Position numbers and translations under genes: made by a program
Source: Pigoraptor vietnamica
Lineage: Eukaryota; Opisthokonta; Filasterea
Length of the DNA stretch: 14,957 bases
Direction of reading: 5' to 3'
Assembly (NCBI GenBank): GCA_943704525.1
Contig: CALSCQ010002704.1
Coordinates: 1 to 14,957, forward strand
Notes under the pieces: model-generated
Seen by the model: only the letters and a program-made list of their open reading frames with translations
The model's database searches: none
What the model was told of the DNA's origin: nothing
Shown here: piece by piece, positions 1-13,177 of the stretch
How the letters are laid out: each line of letters starts with the position of its first letter
Position numbering within the stretch: the stretch's first letter is position 1

Positions 1-22
1 CCCCCCCCCCCTCCCCCCCCTC
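1..22. repeat. C-rich homopolymer run at window start
   Basis: The window opens with eleven C, one T and eight C, then a CT-rich stretch. The far end is also C-rich. Seen directly. It may be where an assembly contig broke. Confidence 0.9.
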
Positions 23-99
23 TTGCTCACACTCTCTCTCTTCTTCAGTCCATGGCGCTCAACCCTATGACAGCACGAGCTGAGGTCTCTCTCTGTTCT

Positions 100-1530
100 T
101 CAATTAAACACGTCATAATGGACGAGAAGAAACGCAACAAGCGTGCCCAAGGTCGCCCCAGCCTGCTCCACAAACGCAAGACGCGTGCACGCTGCCTCCG
201 CCTCACGCCCCACGCGATGCGTCATCACGGCACTCCGATACAACAGCGTGCTCGTACACCCAAAGCACGCAGACGCGACGCCGTACGCGACCACGAGAAG
301 CGACGACGAGGCGTTCACGGGATATCCGCCGACGAACAACATGGCAAAGGCAACCGCTTGCACGCACAAACAGGCGCGCGGCAAGACGAGCACGAGCCGC
401 ATTCCGCTACCGACACCGACTACGGATGCGGGAGGCGGGTTCGAATCTCCCTCAACGCGTCTTTTTTCTTCGTCGTGGTGTCGCGGGTTCGAATCTCCCT
501 CGGCGCGCCCTTTTTCTTCGCCGCTGTGTCTCGAGCGCCCTCGCACTGTGAACGCGAACAGGCACGCCATCCGCCCGAGCGTCCCCGCCGTCATGCCGGC
601 GACAGTGAGTGCGAGCATGACATTGGCCGTGTGCGGAAGTCGCGAGGGCAGGTACGACACCACCGACGGCACGAAAAAGTTGAGCAGCGATGCGAAGAAC
701 ATTATCGCAAGAGCAAAGAGCTCGCGTGGCGTGAAGACGGTTCGCGCGGGGACATCCGACGTCGTCGCAGCGAGAAGGGGCGTCTGCTCCCCCTCGTCCG
801 TCTTGTCGTTCGCCAAAGGGTGCGCGGCGGTCTCTTGCGGCGTTGCATCTCCGCGCACGTTCTGTTGAATTTCAACGACGTCAATCGGGCTCGATGCATC
901 CGCGCCGTCGCTCGCGTCCTTGGTCCCCGCCGTCGGTGCGTGGACAGTCCTTCTCCGCGCAACCCACACAACACACGCAAAGGTCAGCAGAGAAGCGCCG
1001 GACGTTCCCGCAACAGCCGCAAAAAAGGCCGTCGCGGAGAAGCGGCACCTCGAACCCGGGCTCTGCGCAATTCCGAGTACGCTGGGCACAAGGCTCGACA
1101 GCCCCATGCCGATGGACGTCGCAAGCATGACAGGCGCGGGGTATCGGGAGACGAAGGGCCAAAGGGTGACATTCGAGAGAGTGCCGCACGCACCCGCGAG
1201 GAAAGTGATCGCGATGAGCGCAAACGAAGCGTCCGCGCCGTTGATTTCGACCGTCGCATCCCACGCTATCGACGAAGCGGTGCACGCGCACGCGAGCGCA
1301 AAGAGGAGAACGAAGATGACGACCTCCACGCGGGGTCTGAACCGCCGCGGCGCAATGCCGTAGAGAAAGGGAACGACGTTCGAACACTGCACAGCGAGGG
1401 CAAGACGTGGGGCGATTCCATAACCCTCGGGAAGGCGAATGACGAACAAGGGCAGCTCTATCCACACGGCGTTGACGAGAATCCACGGCGCGGCGCCGAT
1501 TATTACAAACGCGAAGAGCTCCGCGTACAT
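100..1530 (-). CDS. Riboflavin transporter, SLC52 (RFVT) family
   Basis: A 476-aa polytopic membrane protein, single exon. Known family role: facilitated riboflavin uptake across the plasma membrane. Recognised from two signatures seen here: residues 15-36, with WILVNAVWIELP then LPEG (human SLC52 proteins have W-x2-VN-x2-W-x-ELP-x6-LPEG), and residues 113-127, with ACGTLSNVTLWPF, followed by a GLSSLVPSVLG stretch. Hydrophobic segments lie near 3-20, 43-58, 70-86, 103-127, 133-155, 167-190, 270-294, 302-328, 376-401, 408-430 and 452-471, fitting the 11-TM family plan. Residues 191-268 form a long polar loop; residues 330-372 form a second polar loop holding a 16-aa tandem repeat. The start is secure: an in-frame TAA lies ten codons upstream, and a pyrimidine tract plus AG ends 22 nt upstream of the ATG. 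Substrate is inferred from family only. The 514-aa ORF on the opposite strand is a shadow. Confidence 0.9.
   Translation of the reverse strand: MYAELFAFVIIGAAPWILVNAVWIELPLFVIRLPEGYGIAPRLALAVQCSNVVPFLYGIAPRRFRPRVEVVIFVLLFALACACTASSIAWDATVEINGADASFALIAITFLAGACGTLSNVTLWPFVSRYPAPVMLATSIGMGLSSLVPSVLGIAQSPGSRCRFSATAFFAAVAGTSGASLLTFACVVWVARRRTVHAPTAGTKDASDGADASSPIDVVEIQQNVRGDATPQETAAHPLANDKTDEGEQTPLLAATTSDVPARTVFTPRELFALAIMFFASLLNFFVPSVVSYLPSRLPHTANVMLALTVAGMTAGTLGRMACLFAFTVRGRSRHSGEEKGRAEGDSNPRHHDEEKRRVEGDSNPPPASVVGVGSGMRLVLVLPRACLCVQAVAFAMLFVGGYPVNASSSLLVVAYGVASACFGCTSTLLYRSAVMTHRVGREAEAACTRLAFVEQAGATLGTLVAFLLVHYDVFN
435..530. repeat. Two tandem 48-bp units resembling a tRNA 3' end
   Basis: Units 435-482 and 483-530 are near-identical. 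Each begins GCGGGTTCGAATCTCCCTC on the plus strand, contains a near-perfect pol III B box (GGTTCGAATCT against consensus GGTTCGANTCC), and is followed about 12-15 nt later by a T-run (T6, then T5), as at a tRNA gene 3' end. On the minus strand each unit encodes 16 residues of the transporter loop (EEKGRAEGDSNPRHHD and EEKRRVEGDSNPPPAS, residues 338-369). No matching 5' tRNA half is visible upstream, so this is not a complete tRNA gene. Confidence 0.75.
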
Positions 1531-2124
1531 GCGGAGGAGGGCGCCACTGCCGCTGCGTTAAGGAGGAAGAAAGAGAGAGAGCACGTGTTAATGTGAAGGG
1601 CGTGAGAGGGACGACAGCGCGTGTCGTGCCAACAGTGCATTTGTGTTCAGCCGATGTCAAGTCATGCACGCACACACCACACTAGTGCACTCTTACGCAC
1701 CTTCCCCTCGACATGCAGCCCATGTTTGCGCGCGAGAAAAAGCCGTCGCTCGTTTTGCGCGCAGGGAACGCACTTTTTGGCACCCGACGCCGCACGAATT
1801 GTCCGGACTAAAGTTCTTGTGTTTGTCCTGGTAACGCAGTCTCACGGACCATTTCATCGCTGCAAACACGCATCGCACACGTTTACACAGTTTCTATTTC
1901 TACGCGCGAGTAACTGAGAGCCCTGTGCTGAACAACGTAAAACGAAAGCGACGGGGGTGTCTCAGAGAGTAGTCACAATGGCGAGCAACCATGGGGGCGC
2001 GTCGACAGAAGCGATGCCGCGGGCCCAACGGTGAGATGCGGTCACAGTTTCAGTTGATCAGGCACTTTAGTTTGGTCTCAGTAAGGTATTAATCGTTCTC
2101 CTTGCTCTTCGGCCATCAGAGACA
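1531..2124. promoter_or_regulatory. Divergent intergenic region between transporter and protease loci
   Basis: About 590 bp between two divergently oriented starts, presumably holding both promoters; I see no TATA box or known operator. On the minus strand a long CT-rich tract (1561-1583) followed by TTAACGCAG places an AG at 1553-1554, 22 nt before the transporter ATG. On the plus strand TATTAATC, a pyrimidine-rich stretch and an AG at 2118-2119 sit just before the protease ATG. Both look like splice acceptors, so each gene may have a 5'UTR intron or receive a trans-spliced leader. Confidence 0.4.
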
Positions 2125-3754
2125 ATGCCGCAAGCGACGCCGCTCAGCGATGCCACCAAGAGGCGCGTGTGGGGGAAAGTATCGCCGTTTCTCATACGCG
2201 ACGCCGTCGCGCTACTGGATAACAAGTACATTCCGAGCGCGCGCTGCCCACGGCAGAGATCGTCTCTCTCCTTCGATGCGTCCGCGAAGTCTTCCCCGAC
2301 GCGGCCGACGAAGCCGAGACACTTTGCGACAAGTACTTTCGCAAGCGAACGAACGTGCTGCACTACATCCAGCCCTCGCCCCGCCGCCCTGCTGCGCCGA
2401 GCTCATCGAGCGGCTGAACGAGGTGTTCGTTGCCAGTCTGTGGGATTCCGTCGACTACGTTGCGGAACTTCTCGAGAAGAATCAAATCGACAAACGTACG
2501 ACCGCGATGGAGCGAAAGGCTACGAGGAGTGCCGTCGCGCAGCCGAGTTTGGAGGAGATTGGCTTCTTTCAACTTCTGTCAGGGGACGCTCTACGGGAGG
2601 ACGTGCTCCAACTGCTTATGCGGTGCGCTAATAGCGTGCTCTCGTTTGTCGTGGACCGGCGACATTGAGCTGTCGGGCCAAGCGTCGGCGGTCGTATTCG
2701 GACAGGGAGCTTCAGGACGGCAACAGGACGCTGCAGAAGGACGCCCCGACGCTCGGCTCCCACCGTGGGATCTCTTCAAAGAGTTTGTCGTGTACGACGC
2801 GCGCGATCATTTGACACGCTCTATTAGAATTTGGACGACGGGGAGTCAGGCGGCGTCGCGGTGCCAGGGCTGCTATTTTCCCGCGATATCATAGACGACG
2901 AAACGCTTGCAGCTATCCCCGATCTCATCCGGACGCTTACAGGGACGCTTGGAGGCGTATTTCGAGCTTTTGTGAAAATTCGTGGTGACTCAACGAATGA
3001 GGACGGCGCCGATGGGAAGACGCTGGAGGTGGCGGCGGCGGGGACGCAGGAAGGCGAGGAGGCGGCGGAGATGCAGGAAGAGGAGGCGGCAGAGACGCAG
3101 GAAGAGGAGGGGTCCCAGTTTGACTTACTCGGGATCTTCGGCGTGACTGCAGCGCATGTCGTTTATCGCGGGCGGTTCGGCGATGAGGACATGGACGTCG
3201 CCTTCCTCAAACTCAAGGAGCTGCTGTGCGCGAACGGACTGCGTAACCAGCTCGGCAACCTTGAGTGTTACAGCGAGTATTGGGCGAGTTGGAGAAAGAG
3301 CTCGATTTCGTCCGATCGCCAGGAACATTTCCTCCCGACACCGACGGCTCATCAAGATCGGCGTTGGGACTGGACTGGCGTTACCTCCGGTTTGCTGCTC
3401 GGGCCGACACAAGTCACGCTCATCAACACGAGTTCATTCACGCGTACAGTCCTGACGACAGTGCCGGCCGTTCGATGGAAGCCAGACGCGGCCTTCTCCG
3501 CTGGTAATGACTCCGGATCTGTTTACTACGCCGTTCAAGGCTGCATGCGGTATCCGATTGCGGTGCACAATGGTGTTGGCGCGGCGCGCCGCCCGTCATC
3601 GAAGGCCCATATTCTCGTCACCGACGCGACTGGCAAGCGCCGGGTGCAGATGTGTAAGGAGCCAGTTTCGTTCGGTACAGATTTGGCCTCAGCGTTGGCG
3701 AAGTGGATGCGTGAGAACAACGTGCACCACATTCATTGGCGTAATGAAGCGTAG
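2125..3754 (+). pseudogene. Chymotrypsin-fold (trypsin-like) serine protease, reading frame broken about seven times
   Basis: Protein-like sequence runs throughout but moves between frames: about 2125-2243 frame 1, 2244-2384 frame 3, 2385-2655 frame 2, 2655-2830 frame 3, 2831-3285 frame 2, 3286-3345 frame 1, 3345-3380 frame 3, and 3383-3754 frame 2 to the TAG. The protease half keeps the triad contexts: His in GVTAAHVV (codon 3155), Asp in DMDVAFLKL (3194), Ser in AGNDSGS (3512). A KIGVGTGL-then-TSG stretch, split by a frame change, matches the K-x-G-x2-TG-x-TSG strand common in trypsin-like peptidases, and YPIAVHNGV follows the Ser as expected. The N-terminal half (WGKVSPFLIRDAVALLD, then EIVSLLRCVREVFPDAADEA) looks helical and is unrecognised. 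An acidic Gln/Glu repeat separates the halves. Most switches are equivalent to one lost base; I saw no in-frame nonsense codon inside a segment before its switch. It could be a pseudogene or a locally poor consensus. Confidence 0.72.
3044..3110 (+). repeat. Imperfect 24/27-bp tandem repeat coding for an acidic linker
   Basis: Three units (3044-3070, 3071-3094, 3095-3110 partial) built on RYGCAGGAAG plus GAGG/GGCGG blocks. They encode TQEGEEAAE, MQEEEAAE and TQEEE, forming the acidic linker just before the catalytic His region of the protease locus. Confidence 0.8.
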
Positions 3755-5907
3755 AGAATGTTGGCTGAGATAATTCCTCCTGTGCCACGAATAGTGCATC
3801 TATTAGTAAGCGTCACAGCCAGCATCTCAGCTGAAACATTATTTTGTGCGAAAAATAAACGATACTGTAACATTGACGTTTTACGAATTCAAACTCATTA
3901 ACAATCACGAAGTGGATTCTACAGGTCACGGATACGTTCCTCTCAAGGGGCGCGTCGCGGCGGCCGTGCAACCTCGACGGCGGCGCTTCGGCATGTCATG
4001 CTCAGCTGCGCCGTTCATGTCGCCCCTACTGTACGTCAGCGCGAACTGAAGCCACCGCCTCTGCCGTGCGCACATAACGTACCGGTACCGCCGGCCGTGG
4101 GAGACTGGGGCCGGTCAGGCGCGGAGGCTGCGATGGCCGCCCCCTTGGGGCGATGTACCATCTCGGCGCTCGTCTCTACGAAGGTAGCAGTGAGTGTGTT
4201 GTGTGTGACGAGGCGCCGGAGCGGGCGTTGCGCTGATTCGGAGTGCGGCAGTCAGTCAGTTGGATGCGAACTGAAGGCATGGCCGGACTACGGAGAGGAG
4301 TGAGTACGAGCTCAGGCGAGAGGGGCTTTGTGGATGAGAGAGAAAATGAATGCGCCGACTTGTCGCACGAAATCTGCCGCCGGTTGTCATGCTCGTTAGT
4401 GCACGTACTGAGTCTGGACGTCGCTCGGCGCGAACCTCAGTGCCCGAGGTTCAGGCAGTCAATTAAAAGACCGACTCTAGATCTAAGAATACGGACTTGA
4501 ACGGGAAACGAGTGGGCCACTGCGGGCTCTGCCAGTTTCACAACGTGCTGAACTGCGTCCGTTACAGAGACAGAGCACAACTGGCGTACAGTGGCAACCA
4601 ATCCCGCGACCGACACCAATGCAACTGTCAATACTGAACACACATCCAAGTAAACACACCCACCCGGGCTGTCATCCGCCATCACTGGCGCCGAAACATG
4701 CACGCCGGCGCCGGCGCATCCCTCACGTCGGCATTGACCGAAATCAGCGCCTCCGGTCCCTACAGCACCTGCGTACTGTAGCCGTCAGAGACAGAGGCGG
4801 CTGGTCGTCCAGCGGCCACTGTGCCACGTACTATCTTGAATTGGCACCGATCGGCCACGGAAGCGCGCGGCCGGCGGCACCGCGCCCGCGGTGTGACTGC
4901 TACCCCAACGGACAAGCCGCGCCAACTGAAGCGGATACACTCAGTGGACGTCGTCTGACGCTGGGCAGCACACTCGGGAGACGCAGATGCTAACGGCTGA
5001 CTGACCATAATGATTCGCCGGCGCCGGGGCAGTGCGGTCGACTGCGACTGACAGGGCACGTGTCAATAATGTGTGTCAGCCGAGTGCGACTGAGTGTTAG
5101 CAGATGGATGCTGGACGCACTGTGGACTGCCCAGCTTGGTGCGGCCCGGACTGACATCCCCGACTCATGGCCGCGAGCCGCGGCCGTCCGCCTGCCAGTG
5201 ACTGCCGGGGCAGCCGCCCACGTCAGTCGTCGACGACCGCGGACAGCAACTCAGGTGTCGGGAATACTTGTACCGCTGATGATGCCGCCCAAGAATGGTG
5301 TCAGGGTACCACGTCACACCGGCAAGCAAGCAGTCACCGAGGCCGTGTTGCAGCGCGTGCGTGGTGCTGAGCTGCATAGCGAGGTAAGAGCGATGCGCCC
5401 CGGACAGCGGTATATTTTGGCTGGCGTTGACTATGGCAAATGTATGGCGAATCGGATTATTTTTGTGTTGTTGTCGGGTGCAGCAAACATGGGACAAACA
5501 TAGGTCCCGTGCCGAACATCGTCACGCGCGTCACACTCGCGCGAAGAGAAACCGCGAAGATTGCCACGCGAACAGTGAAAACGAAGCGTGCGCCTTCGGC
5601 AGCTATGACAGGTGCGGAGAATGCGCGCAAGAAGAGGGCCGTGGCCATTACTGTTATTATTGGGTGAGAAGGGACAACGGCCGATTGAACACCAACCCTT
5701 GATGAAAATCGCGATTTCATCTCCGCACACACACAGTGCCTCTGTTTGCCGTCTGAGTTCTCCCTTTCGCGTCGCAAAAAAACACTGCGGGAGACCTCCT
5801 CGCTGTGTGTGCGCGCGCATGGTGGATGTTGGGACGATTTTTTTGTCGCCTATTGCTGTTGCAATCGCTCTTCGATTCGACTATTGGGAGTGTGTGTGTG
5901 ATGATGG
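3755..5907. other. Gene-poor region of about 2.1 kb
   Basis: No protein, tRNA or rRNA is recognised here. A possible polyadenylation hexamer AATAAA lies at 3854-3859, about 100 nt after the protease stop. From about 4230 to 5250 the sequence is unusually rich in CTGA/ACTG words (for example repeated GCGACTGA near 5043 and 5083) and contains two copies of a CGCCGGCGCCGG palindrome (near 4700 and 5017). GCGAACTGAAG occurs twice (4041 and 4266). A hairpin, GAACCTC (4432-4438) and GAGGTTC (4446-4452), has a 7-nt loop. A plus-strand open stretch at 5440-5667 (75 codons, basic, with NIVTRVTLARRETAK) and a minus-strand open stretch at 4437-4703 with a hydrophobic core could be unrecognised exons, but nothing supports them beyond being open. 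Confidence 0.5.
3854..3859 (+). terminator. Possible polyadenylation signal AATAAA
   Basis: AATAAA about 100 nt after the TAG of the protease locus, in a locally AT-richer stretch. It is the only canonical hexamer I noticed just downstream of any gene end here, so its use is uncertain. Confidence 0.3.
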
Positions 5908-9436
<3,529 letters not shown>

Positions 9437-10236
9437 GCTGCGAACAATTTTGTAACCGACATTCGCGCGAATGTCCGCACTCTCGAACACACGCGACAGC
9501 CGTGTGCTATACGGCAATTTGCCCACAGCTCCCTCCAGGAGACGAATGAAGTTGATGTCAATCAATCAGTTGCATGCACTTCGGCGCATTCATTTTCACT
9601 CCCGTTTCGTTTGAGCCAGTCTCCCTCGCGCACGCACGCACGCACGCACGCACGCACAGGCACCCACACACAGCGCACGGTCGCAAGCCTACTGGTAACT
9701 CTGAGCGCAAGCAAACCAAGACGCACTGCCACTTGCAATTAATGCCATCATTCTCATGAACCGATGAGCGCAAGAGGGCAGCGTTTCGCACGTGCCACTT
9801 CCACTCACAGCACCATGCGGGGGGTGCGAGTGGCTCTCTTCGCCCCAATCGGATATCCGCCGTGCTACAGAGGGCGACGTGAGTGATATTGTCCTCTGAG
9901 ACGCACGTGTGCGTGACTCAGCTTTGGAACTGCCCGGGGAACGAACGCCGATTGACTACTTCGAAGAAGACGCGCGGTGCAAGTGAGCCACATGAAGTGC
10001 AAACGGGGGCTGCGATTGCAAACACTGCCACACGCGCAGGAAAATACTAGATGTGGGCATATAGAAATGGAAAACAAAAGTTTAAAACAAAGTCGCAGCT
10101 GTTCACATTCCGACCTCATGCGTGACATGATGACGTCATGTCCGGCCCGTTACCCCTGTAACACGCAATTTGTCGCCGGCCCAGCGACTTCTTTTTTTTT
10201 TTTAGCGATTGGCAGTGCAAAATAAGGGGCGTAAAG
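9437..10236. other. Intergenic region with a (CGCA)n repeat
   Basis: About 800 bp between two co-oriented genes. It holds a (CGCA)n tetranucleotide tract at about 9628-9657 and a pyrimidine tract ending in twelve T and AG at 10192-10205. No further coding sequence is recognised, and no AATAAA was seen after the upstream gene. Confidence 0.6.
10191..10205 (+). promoter_or_regulatory. Acceptor-like T12-AG element 31 nt upstream of the UBL-IPT start
   Basis: A C, twelve T and AG, preceded by a CTGTAAC branch-like sequence near 10156. It has the form of a 3' splice site and would leave a 31-nt leader before the ATG at 10237. It is either the end of a 5'UTR intron or a trans-splice acceptor. Confidence 0.45.
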
Positions 10237-11576
10237 ATGGCGGGCACCGGTGAGTCGCTCTCATGTCGGCTAGTGCTGTCGTCGCCGGTGCGATCGCACG
10301 TGGACGTCGAGTTTTCCGTGGACGACACTGTTGACTCGTTGCGGATGCGAGGTGCGCATTTATTGTCATGCGTGCGTGTAGCTATAGTGCGCCTATGTAG
10401 AGTTGCGTGTTGCGTGCCAGTTGCCAGTTGCCTCGGCATTTAAAAGCGCGCGTGCCGCTTCAGCGTTACGCGTGCGTCCGTGTAATGTGGCTTCGAAAAG
10501 TGTGGTCTCTTGCCTCGGAAGTTGTGTGGTCAGTTACAATTGCACCCCTTCAGCGCGTGTTGTGTTCGTGCGTGTGAGCCTGCGAAGAGTTGCGTTACAA
10601 GTTGTCTCAGCAACTAGCGCAACGCATGTGCCGCTTCAGCTTTATGTGTGCGTCGTGCGTGTAATGGGCCTTCGGATAGTCGTGTGGTCGATCTGTTTCC
10701 GTATCTAAACGCACGCACGCGCGCTCCTCAGCGTCCGAGTGGGTGCGCGACACCCATCCCTCCGTTCACTTCCCGCCACCGCTTCAGCCGCGCCTATTTT
10801 GCGCGGGAACGGAGCTCGGCGACGCCTCCACCCCATTGTCACGGCTGGGAATTGGGACGGGAACGCAGATCTTCGTCGTGGTGCCCCATGTGCGGCCGTC
10901 CATTCGGCCACTCTCGCTCGCACCGACGACGTGCCTTGAAACGGGCGGCGCCCACGTGCGGATATTTGGGGAGGGATTCACGCCTTCGTGCGTGTGCAAG
11001 TGAGTGCATGACATGCGATCTGTTGCGCTTGCTGTTGCGCAGCACGCACGCGCGGATGCCTAATCGCGGACACGGCTTGGTCCAACCACATGCACGCACA
11101 CTCCAAGTGTGTAAACGCGCACACGCACACGGCTTAATGCATGCGCGCACATGGGTATATGCGCACACTGACCTTCGGCTGCGTGTTGCGCAGGTTTGGC
11201 AACGCACTCACTCTGACGCGATTTGTGTCGAGCACTGAGCTCATGGCGACTGCGCCGGCGCACAGCCCAGGTGCGTGCACTGCTGTTGTTGATGTTCAGT
11301 GCCTGCGGTACGCGCCCTCTTCCTGAGGGTATCCTTACTGTGAATCGATCTTTCTCGCACTCTCACACCCTACACCCCTCAGGCACGGTGTCTGTCGAAG
11401 TCTCTCCCGACGGCCACGCGTTCTCGGTCGGAGGGCCGTCGTTCACGTACATTGCCTTGCGTGACGCGCAGGGAACGGCGCTGGGCATTCCGGCGGAGTG
11501 TGGCACGCGCACGACGCTCGTGGAGATGGAGCGCGCGGCGGCGCTGAACTTCAGACACGACCGCGGCAATCTATAG
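10237..11576 (+). CDS. Ubiquitin-like plus IPT/TIG domain protein (four exons, 217 aa)
   Basis: Exons 10237-10351, 10732-10999, 11194-11270 and 11383-11576 (TAG). Donors are GTGCGC, GTGAGT and GTGCGT, all acceptors end in CAG or TCAG, phases agree, and 654 nt make 217 codons plus stop. Residues about 8-88 look ubiquitin-like: a beta-hairpin, FSVDDTVDSLRMRASEW, then RLFCAGTELGD, LSRLGIGTGTQIFVVV, matching the ubiquitin-fold pattern of a YxGxxLxD turn and a closing IxxGxxIxLV strand. Residues about 97-178 fit an IPT/TIG immunoglobulin-like fold: GGAHVRIFGEGFTP, CKFGN, VSSTELMATAPAHSPG, VSVEVSPDGHAFS and FTYI. There is no signal peptide and no C-terminal Gly-Gly, so it is likely intracellular and not a conjugated modifier. 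The start ATG has A at -3 and G at +4. Function unknown; I do not recognise this two-domain architecture. Confidence 0.82.
10399..10700 (+). repeat. Diverged direct duplication inside intron 1 of the UBL-IPT gene
   Basis: AGAGTTGCG occurs at 10399 and 10586. Downstream, TGCCGCTTCAGC followed by TTA(C/T)G(C/T)GTGCGTC, GTGTAATG, GGC(C)TTCG and GTGTGGTC recurs in order from 10453 and from 10629. This is two copies of a unit of about 110-190 bp with indels, within intron 10352-10731. Confidence 0.7.
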
Positions 11577-11941
11577 CACCGACACTCGCTCTCAATCTAC
11601 AACGGGACTCGATGTTCTCGCACACGGACAAAAGCGTGCCATTCTGGCCGCTATACGCGCGGCCTCTTGTTGATGCATGCTGTCGTACCCGTTGGAGTGC
11701 ATACGCGCAACCTTTGTGAGCTTGCGAACGGAAGGTTCAAAGTTAATGCAAAGCGACTCATGCCGTGTGAGAGAGCTATTGTGCAACCAGCGCTCAGTGC
11801 TCGCACTCGGGCGCATCCAGTTTCTGCTACAAAGCAGTAATTCTGAAAGCATGGCACATAAATACAATGGAATGCTTCGAATGTGCGAGGCGTGTCCATT
11901 CAAACCCTCCTTTAGTTACGCCGAGTGTCACGCAGACGCCG
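11577..11941. other. Convergent intergenic spacer
   Basis: 365 bp between the tail-to-tail ends of the UBL-IPT gene and the USP39 gene; both 3'UTRs must fit here. I see no canonical AATAAA on either strand and nothing else recognisable. Confidence 0.6.
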
Positions 11942-13122
11942 TTACGCAGACTGCATCTCATAGACCTGCGCGGACGACGAAAGAGCCAATTTACTTGTGT
12001 GAGAAACGATGTGGAACACTGTCGCCTCCCCTCGTCTTCTACGCTAGTTCCATACACACGGCCAACACAAACCACGATTACATGTACACACAGACAACGG
12101 TCAGGCGCCGTTTCACCCTCACAACACACAGACAACAGCGGCAAACCCTCACAACACACACACGCGCGCACCAGCCGTCAACCGCCATTTCACGAACACA
12201 GGATGCCAATTGACGTCCTTCACAGTCGCACACGCACACGCTGCGCACCTGAATGTATGCCTCGGTGAGCGTGATCATCTGTGCGTCCTGCATCTTGCTG
12301 ATGTGGAGGTCCTGCACTTCGTACCACACATTGGACGCCTGCGAAAAAGTGCGCACGCAGGGCATTGAGACATGGCCAGCAGAACTCTTTCGATTAAAAC
12401 TCAACAAGACACGTCAAGGTAGAAAATAATTCAACGCAAGCACAAGCACATACACACCAATACGAATGCAAACACGCACGCACACGCACGCACACGCACA
12501 CAAACACGTGCGCGCGCTACACACCTTGTGCAGAATGTGAACGCGGTAGGTGCCCTTGCCGGGGCCGGGCTGCCCTTCGTGGAAGATGTTAGCGAGGAGG
12601 TCATAGCGGGTGGGACCCTTGTAATCGGGGCTCACGTCTGTCGGAAAGAAGAGTGAAGGAGCACACCCCAGGACCAACAACAGCGAACCAGAAGCAGCGG
12701 CGTACATACACTTGCATGAAGGGGCGAGCATTCAAGTTCACAAGCAGAAACTGAGCATTTGTGTGTGTGTGTCTGTCTGTGTGGGTGTACATGTGAAGGA
12801 ATGGACTCGCGGTGCGCGCAACGGGGTGGCAATTCGCGACAGTGTGTTCGCGGATACATTCACGCATGTCGAGGTTTCGAACGGGGAAATTGACGATGGT
12901 CGGGTTCTTCTCTAGGTAAAAGTTGTTGCGGGTGAAGCGCCGAATGTAGATGACAAGATACTGCGGCAGCTCAGACAGCACGAAGCGCCGCACGTGCGTT
13001 TCCTTTCCGACCTTGTACTCCTGAGTGCGTCACGATGGTCACGTCAGCGGCCGACAGCAAGGCAGGTTAGCGATTAGCAACGGACACCAATATAAGAGGG
13101 ATGGCGCCTGTGAGTTTGGGGA

Positions 13123-13177
<55 letters not shown>

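Noticed and set aside
360-530. Complete tRNA gene(s) at the TTCGAAT motifs
   Set aside because: Only the T-arm and terminator-like part is present; no D-arm, anticodon arm or complementary 5' acceptor strand is visible upstream of either copy.
52-1596. 514-codon open frame on the plus strand
   Set aside because: Lies opposite the SLC52 ORF, is Arg-rich and low in protein-like structure, and has no family signature; it is the antisense shadow of a GC-rich gene.
2240-3385. Tiny introns explaining the protease frame changes
   Set aside because: The protein similarity continues almost directly across each switch, and no suitable GT...AG pairs with this genome's donor pattern were seen at the switch points.
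4432-4452. Intrinsic bacterial-type terminator hairpin
   Set aside because: No T-run follows and the context is eukaryotic.
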